Origin: JBDIBA01 sp039812705
GTDB taxonomy: Bacteria > Actinomycetota > Acidimicrobiia > Acidimicrobiales > JBBSGY01
Length of the DNA: 20,199 bases
Direction of reading: 5' to 3'
NCBI GenBank assembly: GCA_039812705.1
Contig: JBDIBA010000036.1
Location: 1 to 20,199, forward strand
The notes under the pieces were generated by a model. That model was not told where the DNA came from. It did not search any database and was given only the letters and a program-made list of their open reading frames with translations. The stretch's first letter is position 1. Every line of letters begins with the position of its first letter. Of the stretch, positions 8,408 through 13,566 are shown one piece after another. A program made the position numbers and the translations under genes.

Positions 8408-8707
8408 ATGTCGCAAGGAAGCGAAGAATTGAACCCAATGGGTGGCTTGACCGCTCCAAGTAGTTGGGTGAGGGTTCGAGTCCACCACGGCGATCTTCCT
8501 GAACAAGTTCGTAATGAATGCCGAAAATCGTGCCGCGAGCTGGCTCTTGCCGCATCGAGAAGCGGACAGGCCGTGACCTACAGCATTTACGGTGAGCGCA
8601 TCGAGATGCAGGTCGGGCCGCCCAATGCTCACCCGATCGTCGATGACTTCCTATTTTCCGTACGCCATCACGTCGATGAGAACTGGAAAATCCTTGTTAC
8701 TGGTTAA
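8408..8707 (+). CDS. Small unknown protein, paralogue of the one at 16294
   Basis: A 99-residue soluble protein of unknown function with no signal peptide or membrane segment. Residues about 25-96 align without large gaps to the product of the gene at 16294: shared positions include H-G-x-LP, V, R-x-x-C, A, G-x-A, YS, ERIE, GPP and V-x-E-x-WKI. The pattern looks like a helix followed by beta strands, possibly a small alpha/beta domain. Both genes have the same 18-nt motif 57-67 nt upstream of the start. The ATG at 8408 is preferred over an in-frame TTG at 8378 and an ATG at 8438; only a weak GAGAG precedes it. A 7-bp inverted repeat (8696-8702/8712-8718) spans the stop but lacks a T-tract. 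Confidence 0.72.
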   Translation: MSQGSEELNPMGGLTAPSSWVRVRVHHGDLPEQVRNECRKSCRELALAASRSGQAVTYSIYGERIEMQVGPPNAHPIVDDFLFSVRHHVDENWKILVTG

Positions 8708-8758
8708 TCCTCAGTAACCAATTGACGACAATTCAAAAAATCCCTTTACCCCACTCAC

Positions 8759-8813
8759 AGTGACCGATACCGTCACTAGTAGTGAGAAAGTCAGATCGTG
8801 ACTTGAACTCACT
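8759..8813. promoter_or_regulatory. Cluster of inverted repeats upstream of the cupredoxin gene
   Basis: Three nested or adjacent inverted repeats occur in 55 bp: AGTGAC-N7-GTCACT (8759-8777), TCACTA-G-TAGTGA (8773-8785) and AGTGAG-A-AAGTCA-GATCG-TGACTT-GAA-CTCACT (8781-8813). Most arms are variants of AGTGA/TCACT, as in an array of operator half-sites. A possible -10 (TAGGGAT, 8814-8820) follows directly, so a bound protein would cover the promoter. An RNA hairpin is the alternative. Confidence 0.5.
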
Positions 8814-8843
8814 TAGGGATACCTGTGGTTCTTGGGGGTTTTT

Positions 8844-10073
8844 GTGTTTTTACGTTTTCAAGGTTTGTCGCCTTCTGTTCGGCGAAAACTGGCGGTGGGA
8901 ACGGCCATGGCCGCGTTTGTCTTCCCTGTTGGGATGTCTTCGGCGTTGGCTCATGGCGGCAGCACCCCTGATGACATCACTGGCTATTCAGCCAGTGGAA
9001 GCGGTGATGGCTATGGGTCGGGCACGGCCTCCAATGCAAGCTCTGCAACAACGACCACGGCCTTGCGTGCTGTAGCTGCTGCGGCAACATCGCCTGCTCA
9101 GTCTGGCGCTGTTCAGGCAATTGACATCAAAGACTTTGCGTTTCCAGCCGAGACAACGGTGAAGGTTGGAACAACGGTCACGTGGACGAATCGTGACAGC
9201 GCGGCTCACACTGTGACTTCGGGGCCTCGAAGCAAGCCAGATGGCAAGTTCGACGCGAAGCTCGCTCAAAACCAGACCTTTAGCTTCACTTTCACGACAG
9301 CGGGGACTTTCGAGTACTTCTGCAAGCCTCACGCCAACATGAACGCAAAGATCATTGTTGTTAACGGTGATCAGGGTGCAGCTGCACCAGCCAATGCAGC
9401 TGCACCACCGCAGGCGGCACCGGTCACGGATGCAAACTTGCTCGGCGTTGACAAGGTGCTCGCTAAGAGTCAGCCGATTAGTGAAGCTGACCGTGACTTC
9501 GCTCGCAAGGTAAAGACCGCGGGACTTTGGGAAATGCCCGCCGGACAGCTGGCCCAAGAATCGAATAACCCAAAGATCCGTGAAGTTGGCGCCAAGTTGA
9601 TGGCTGAGCACGCCGATCTCGACAAGAAGGTCACTCAGGTCGCTGCTGATTTGGAGATCACACTTCCTGCGTCACCGACGGCTCAACAACAAGGTTTCCT
9701 CGACGAGTTCCAACGCACGAGCGGCGATCAGTTCAACCGAGTTTGGGTAGCGCGCTTGCGGGCGGCTCACGGTTCGGTGTTCATCACCATCGCAAAGATT
9801 CGTGCCACTACGCAGAACGACGAAATTAGGGCCTTGGCCGAGGCAGCGAACACCATTGTTCTGCGACACATCAACTATCTAGAGAGCACCGGGCTGGTTG
9901 CGTATGGCGATCTGCCGGATCCGACCAAGGCCACGACATCGGCAAGCCTCGATGCGACGCTCTCATCGGCTTTCGGTGGAAGTGAAGCCAGAACGGAAAC
10001 ACTTCTGGCCGTCGGAATCATCAGCGTGATGTTGTTGGGAGTGCTCGGTTACCTGTACCGGGCAACGTCTTAA
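8844..10073 (+). CDS. Secreted cupredoxin-DUF4142 fusion with C-terminal membrane anchor
   Basis: A protein of about 409 residues. A signal peptide (1-36, ending SSALA) leaves His37 as predicted mature residue 1 (HGGSTP). A Gly/Ser/Thr linker leads to a plastocyanin-like cupredoxin domain (about 85-175) with a full type-1 copper ligand set: His122 (AHTVTSG), Cys160, His163 and Met166 (CKPHANM). After an Ala/Pro linker comes a DUF4142 four-helix domain (about 195-350, typical helices with AEHADLDKK and a later AAH), then a Ser/Thr linker and a terminal transmembrane helix. It would be an electron-carrying or copper-holding surface protein. No ATG lies at a suitable place; GTG 8844 with GGGGG 5 nt upstream is chosen, TTG 8832 is an alternative. 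The next gene follows after 83 bp and may be co-transcribed. Confidence 0.85.
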   Translation: MFLRFQGLSPSVRRKLAVGTAMAAFVFPVGMSSALAHGGSTPDDITGYSASGSGDGYGSGTASNASSATTTTALRAVAAAATSPAQSGAVQAIDIKDFAFPAETTVKVGTTVTWTNRDSAAHTVTSGPRSKPDGKFDAKLAQNQTFSFTFTTAGTFEYFCKPHANMNAKIIVVNGDQGAAAPANAAAPPQAAPVTDANLLGVDKVLAKSQPISEADRDFARKVKTAGLWEMPAGQLAQESNNPKIREVGAKLMAEHADLDKKVTQVAADLEITLPASPTAQQQGFLDEFQRTSGDQFNRVWVARLRAAHGSVFITIAKIRATTQNDEIRALAEAANTIVLRHINYLESTGLVAYGDLPDPTKATTSASLDATLSSAFGGSEARTETLLAVGIISVMLLGVLGYLYRATS

Positions 10074-10156
10074 AAAATGAAACACAGGAACGTCAACCGA
10101 GCTTTGCATCGATTGAGCATTAACGGAATCAACCCTGAATACACCGGGAGTAAAAG

Positions 10157-10969
10157 GTGATTAATCAACTATTCAAACGAGGCGGATCCGGCAAAGTTCG
10201 GAGAAACCAACTGATTGCAGCGGCAACGGTCTTCGTAATCGCAGGCGGCTTGCTTGTTGTCACTTCAGACGTGGCATCAGCCCACCGCCGCGGCGGTGAC
10301 CGTTGGAGAAGCTTTCGTAGCAGCCAGGTCTCAACCACGACAACGGTCAATCGTTCAGCACCTACAACCACAGCACTTAGGGACGGTGGAGCAGCTGCGC
10401 CTACAACGACGATCCGCCCTGCAGCCCTCGACGTGATTACTCGCGACTGTGACGACTCTCGTTTGCAGACACACGATGGTTTTCAAACGGGTAACAAGTG
10501 TGTTGAAACCGAGTTTGGCGAAGTATCTGCAGCAGCAAACAACCCGTCGTTGTTGATTACAGATTCACCAAACCAGGTGCGAGTTGGTCAAACCTTCAAC
10601 ATCACCGTCAGTACCCGCAACTTGATTCGCGACCGCTTCTTGGCGGCTGCGGCTGGTGGTTACTACTTGGAGGCTTCTGTTCTTCGTGATGGATTGCAGC
10701 GCGGTCATATTCACACCGGCTGCCGCATGTTGACCAGCACCAACTCTGCGCCTGACCCGGCACCAGTGCCCGCGTTCTTCAAGGCAACTGAAGACGGGCA
10801 GGGCGGACGCGGCGCAAACACTGTGACCATTGCGGTTTCCGGTATGCCAACTGCTGGACTTGCACAATGTGCAGTGTGGGCCGGAGACGGATCGCACCGC
10901 ATTCCAATGATGGAGCGTGCAAACCAGACACCTGCATTCGACGCAGTGCGAATCCGCGTTACTCGGTAG
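10157..10969 (+). CDS. Unknown secreted protein with His-rich and Cys motifs
   Basis: A 270-residue protein I do not recognise by family. It has a signal peptide (1-42, ending ASA); predicted mature residue 1 is His43 (HRRGGDRW). A Thr-rich linker (runs of TTT, about 57-85) precedes a domain of about 175 residues with beta-sandwich character (VRVGQTFNITVS, NTVTIAVSG, FDAVRIRVTR) and the motif RGHIHTGCRM. Four cysteines in the mature part (RDCDD, NKCVE, HTGCR, AQCAVW) could form two disulphides. The GTG start has GGGAG upstream at the right distance. It lies downstream of the cupredoxin gene in the same direction and ends at a strong terminator located inside the convergent neighbour. A copper or other metal role is suggested only by context and the His residues. 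Confidence 0.78.
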   Translation: MINQLFKRGGSGKVRRNQLIAAATVFVIAGGLLVVTSDVASAHRRGGDRWRSFRSSQVSTTTTVNRSAPTTTALRDGGAAAPTTTIRPAALDVITRDCDDSRLQTHDGFQTGNKCVETEFGEVSAAANNPSLLITDSPNQVRVGQTFNITVSTRNLIRDRFLAAAAGGYYLEASVLRDGLQRGHIHTGCRMLTSTNSAPDPAPVPAFFKATEDGQGGRGANTVTIAVSGMPTAGLAQCAVWAGDGSHRIPMMERANQTPAFDAVRIRVTR

Positions 10970-10974
10970 TCCAT

Positions 10975-11523
10975 CTAATCAATAAGACGCTTGAGAGCGT
11001 CGACGCATTCGGCGAAGGTCACTTGTTTTGTGAAGTGACCTTCGCCTTTTACTTGCGTGTGGTTTGCGTTCAGTTCTTTGGCGATGTGGCTGAACTCTTC
11101 TTGAGGAATGAACGGGTCGTCGGTTCCGCTAATTAGTTCGATGCGAGGCTGGTTGGCCTTGATTGAGTCCCAATCCCAAGGGTCTCTGTACCAGCCGCTC
11201 AACTTCTCGAGCTTGTCGCCAAGGTCTGTCCAGCAAGGGCTCACCAGAACCGAGCCTGCGATGCGGTGCTTTTCGGCAAAACGCATTGCTGCAACGGCGC
11301 CAGAAGACCAGCCAAGCAAGATGTCATTCTCGCCGATCTTCTGCTTTTCCAGATGTGCCAGCCAGATGTTGCGCCTTGCCAAGCGGGAGTCGGGCATGGT
11401 TGTGAAATGCGTTTGCAGTCCAAGGGCTTTGGCTTGCTTTTCCACCCAGGGAGCCCACGCAAAGCTCCAGTGGGTCGTCTGGTTTCCGTGGATATAGACA
11501 ACGCGCTTTGGTTTGGAACTCAT
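10975..11523 (-). CDS. Small alpha/beta serine hydrolase (RBBP9/YdeN-like)
   Basis: A 182-residue cytoplasmic protein with the compact alpha/beta-hydrolase layout of the RBBP9/YdeN family. The N-terminal strand and oxyanion-loop region reads VVYIHGNQTTHW; the nucleophile elbow is GWSSG (71-75, Ser73); the acid is in GTDDPFIP (Asp136 most likely) and the catalytic His is His163 in GEGHF. Substrate unknown. The ATG is exactly 6 nt after TAGGGT on the minus strand, so the transcript is probably leaderless. Codons for GEGHFTKQVTFA form both arms of a terminator hairpin that serves the opposite strand. The stop codon lies 5 nt from the stop of the convergent secreted-protein gene. Confidence 0.85.
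   Translation of the reverse strand: MSSKPKRVVYIHGNQTTHWSFAWAPWVEKQAKALGLQTHFTTMPDSRLARRNIWLAHLEKQKIGENDILLGWSSGAVAAMRFAEKHRIAGSVLVSPCWTDLGDKLEKLSGWYRDPWDWDSIKANQPRIELISGTDDPFIPQEEFSHIAKELNANHTQVKGEGHFTKQVTFAECVDALKRLID
11011..11050 (+). terminator. Intrinsic terminator of the 10157 gene, inside the hydrolase coding sequence
   Basis: GGCGAAGGTCACTT (11011-11024) and AAGTGACCTTCGCC (11033-11046) are a perfect 14-bp inverted repeat with an 8-nt loop, followed by TTTT (11047-11050) on the plus strand. It begins 42 nt past the stop at 10969. On the minus strand no T-run follows, so it is directional. The whole element is antisense to the 3' part of the hydrolase gene. Confidence 0.85.
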
Positions 11524-11529
11524 GGTGCG

Positions 11530-11535
11530 ACCCTA
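11530..11535 (-). promoter_or_regulatory. -10 box of leaderless promoter, hydrolase gene
   Basis: On the minus strand TAGGGT is followed by 6 nt and the ATG ending at 11521. Its expected -35 region (about 11553-11558) coincides with the -10 of the divergent gene. Confidence 0.55.
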
Positions 11536-11550
11536 CCGGCGACGCGTTCC

Positions 11551-11556
11551 TAGGAT
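11551..11556 (+). promoter_or_regulatory. -10 box, TrmH-family gene
   Basis: TAGGAT lies 9 nt before the ATG at 11566, giving a transcript with almost no leader. It is part of the palindrome TCCTAGGA (11548-11555). The -35 region expected 17-18 nt upstream falls on the -10 of the divergent hydrolase gene. Confidence 0.5.
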
Positions 11557-11565
11557 GCGGGATTA

Positions 11566-12102
11566 ATGACGCGCGTACTTAACGACACCGAGCTAAAGCG
11601 ACTGCACCGGACGTGGCGTCGTGAATCTGAAGCCCCGCTTGCTCTGTTGTTGGACCGTGTGAATGGGCCGTTCAACGTCGGTTCAATCTTGCGTACGGCC
11701 GCAGCGTTTCGTGTTGAGGCCGTGTTTGCGTGCGGTTCAGAGATTTCGTGGACAGATGCCAAGGTGCAGAAAACTGCAATGGGTACCCACAGATTCTTAG
11801 ATCTTGCATCGTTTGAGACATCTGCTGAAGCCGTTGCGGAGATCAAGCAGCGTGGCTACAGGCTTGTTGGCATTGAACTTGCGACCGAGGCCAAACCGCT
11901 CTGGGAAGTTGACCTGACGACACCAACTTGTCTTGTTGTCGGTCACGAAGACAAAGGGGTCAGTAGCGAAACATTGAATGCATGTGACGACGTTGCCTTC
12001 ATTCCTTTGATGGGCAAGGTCGGCTCATTGAATGTTGCAACAGCTGCATCAATGGCTGTCTACGAAGCGCGCAGGCAGGACTTGGCGCGCAAGACTCGAT
12101 AG
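11566..12102 (+). CDS. TrmH/SpoU-family RNA 2'-O-methyltransferase
   Basis: A 178-residue SPOUT enzyme that would transfer a methyl group from S-adenosylmethionine to a ribose 2'-OH in tRNA or rRNA. All three family motifs are visible: motif 1 NVGSILRTAAAF (37-48, with the key Asn and Arg), motif 2 LVVGHEDKGVS (123-133) and motif 3 IPLMGKVGSLNVATAAS (146-162), which form the trefoil knot. There is no N-terminal substrate-binding domain, so it is the short type; tRNA Gm18/Um-type targets are possible but cannot be told apart here. The start follows a TAGGAT -10 box with no Shine-Dalgarno. The last 43 bp overlap the 3' end of the convergent methyltransferase gene. Confidence 0.9.
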   Translation: MTRVLNDTELKRLHRTWRRESEAPLALLLDRVNGPFNVGSILRTAAAFRVEAVFACGSEISWTDAKVQKTAMGTHRFLDLASFETSAEAVAEIKQRGYRLVGIELATEAKPLWEVDLTTPTCLVVGHEDKGVSSETLNACDDVAFIPLMGKVGSLNVATAASMAVYEARRQDLARKTR

Positions 12103-12668
12103 CCGCTGCTCGACAAAATGCGCTTTGTTTCAAGGCCTTTTTCATCCAGCCACTTTTGCAGCGAATCTGAACCGAGATGTTTGTGGACGACAAGGAATGC
12201 TGCGCCGCCGTCGTGAAGCCGTGGCAGCCAGTCGTTCATCATTGCGTGGAGGACGGTCTTGCCTACCTTGATGGGCGGGTTGGAATAGATGGCTGCAAAG
12301 CCGATGTCGTTGGGAACGTCGGCCGGCAAACAGGCTTCGATGTTCTGCAAGCCAAGTGCAGCAGCGTTGGCGCGGGTTAGTTCGACTGCGCGTTCGTTCA
12401 CGTCGACCGCCCACACCTTTCGGTCTGAGTAACGGGTTGCAAGGACGATTGCAATCGGCCCATAGCCACACCCAAGGTCAAGCAAATCGCCTTCGACTGA
12501 CGGAGGAATGGTCGCGTTGCAAAGCACAATGGTTCCGCGGTCCACGCGGGAGGCCGAAAAGACCCCGCGGTCTGTTGTCAGGTTGACCGATAGGTCACGC
12601 ACTGTGAAATCGACCGTTCGTTTCTCGCTTGGGGTCTCGGGATTGGGCGTGAAATAATGGTCGGTCAC
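12060..12668 (-). CDS. RsmC/YbxB-like class I methyltransferase
   Basis: A 202-residue S-adenosylmethionine-dependent methyltransferase of the MTS type (COG2813-like). Visible features: the family lead-in GVFSASRVDRGT (35-46), the SAM loop DLGCGYGPIA (64-73), an acidic residue after the second strand (AVDVNERAV, 87-95) and the catalytic NPPI (130-133) that marks N6-adenine or N2-guanine methylation. E. coli RsmC has an extra N-terminal copy; this protein has only the catalytic half, like short Gram-positive relatives. The likely substrate is rRNA guanine, but this is inferred. The start is GTG at 12668, 8 nt after TAGCCT. Its 3' end overlaps that of the TrmH-family gene by 43 bp. Confidence 0.87.
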   Translation of the reverse strand: MTDHYFTPNPETPSEKRTVDFTVRDLSVNLTTDRGVFSASRVDRGTIVLCNATIPPSVEGDLLDLGCGYGPIAIVLATRYSDRKVWAVDVNERAVELTRANAAALGLQNIEACLPADVPNDIGFAAIYSNPPIKVGKTVLHAMMNDWLPRLHDGGAAFLVVHKHLGSDSLQKWLDEKGLETKRILSSSGYRVLRAKSCLRAS

Positions 12669-12676
12669 CGGTCTCC

Positions 12677-12682
12677 AGGCTA
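12677..12682 (-). promoter_or_regulatory. -10 box of near-leaderless promoter, RsmC-like gene
   Basis: On the minus strand TAGCCT is followed by 8 nt and the GTG start at 12668. No separate Shine-Dalgarno is needed or seen. Confidence 0.45.
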
Positions 12683-12744
12683 AACGGCCACAAGGGTCAG
12701 TCTTTCGGCCAGGCCGGGCTTGTACACGAAGTGAATCGATCTAG

Positions 12745-12750
12745 TAACGT
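12745..12750 (+). promoter_or_regulatory. -10 box upstream of the gene at 12807
   Basis: TAACGT fits TANNNT; TTGTAC (12720-12725) is a possible -35 with a rather long 19-nt spacer. The transcript would have a leader of about 50 nt with AGGAG at 12797-12801. Confidence 0.4.
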
Positions 12751-12806
12751 GCCGAAACACTTAAATCGCCCACACTCGTCCATTCAGCCACCCAATAGGA
12801 GTCCCA

Positions 12807-13442
12807 ATGAGCATTGCCGAGCACCCAGAACTTGCCAGCCACGAGGCCTTGATAGTCAACGCTCTGCGAAGTTCACATCGGGGTGTTGCGGCTGGGTTGA
12901 TGCGACTTGCCGACTGCGCCGATTCGCTTGAACGCACGGCTCGGCTTCGAGACGCCGCGGTCATCGTGGCCTTGCATGACCAAGACGCAACGGAACTGAG
13001 CGTGGTGGAAAGCGCCGAGGACCTGTTGCGGTTCGAATGTGCGCTGCGGACCCTCGAAGGCCCACAGATCATTGTCGAAGCGCTGGGCGAACTGTCTTGC
13101 TCGGATGACAGCGAGGCGGTGGCACTAGGCAAGAAGATGATGGAGAACCTGATCTACGAGAATCCATCGCTTGCGTTTCTCGCCGTGACTATGAATGTGC
13201 CCAATAGCTGCTTGAGCCCTCGACAGCGCGAGAACATCGCAGTTAGGGCGATCTCAGAGATCGATGCCCGCGGCTCACTTGATGGCGTCCGTTGCGGCTT
13301 GGAGGACACGGACTGGATTGTCGATCACCTAAGAAACCACAGCGACCTGAGCACTCAGAGCGTTGCGAATATCTGTCGCCGGGTCGGCATTCAGGGTGGC
13401 GGTCACAACTGTGCAGATGGAGTGTCGCTGGCCCAGGCGTAG
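12807..13442 (+). CDS. Unknown soluble, mostly helical protein
   Basis: A 211-residue protein that I do not recognise. It has no signal peptide or membrane segment. Composition and spacing suggest almost all alpha-helix, perhaps helical repeats (Leu/Ala-rich stretches such as VNALRSSHRG, LMRLADCADSL, FECALRTLEG and IIVEALGEL). Six cysteines are scattered without a zinc-like pattern; the C-terminal part contains GIQGGGHNCADG. The start is well supported by AGGAG 5 nt before the ATG. It is transcribed alone towards valS, whose start lies 124 bp downstream, with a separate possible -10 (TAAACT, near 13483) in the gap. No function can be inferred. Confidence 0.75.
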   Translation: MSIAEHPELASHEALIVNALRSSHRGVAAGLMRLADCADSLERTARLRDAAVIVALHDQDATELSVVESAEDLLRFECALRTLEGPQIIVEALGELSCSDDSEAVALGKKMMENLIYENPSLAFLAVTMNVPNSCLSPRQRENIAVRAISEIDARGSLDGVRCGLEDTDWIVDHLRNHSDLSTQSVANICRRVGIQGGGHNCADGVSLAQA

Positions 13443-13566
13443 TGGCTTGTCCGTCTGATCCTGAGGCGCGTTCGCGCTGCGCGTAAACTGCATCATCGCC
13501 GTTTGCTCGGGTAGTCCTGGGTTTTCTGCGATCTGCGTACGCGACAACAAAGGATCAACACTTCGG

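Noticed and set aside
8696..8718. GTTACTG/CAGTAAC hairpin as a terminator of the 8408 gene
   Set aside because: The 7-bp stem is perfect but AT-rich and not followed by a T-run.
13443..13566. T-box riboswitch in the valS leader
   Set aside because: The conserved T-box bulge sequence and an antiterminator/terminator pair are not visible; the region is only 124 nt.
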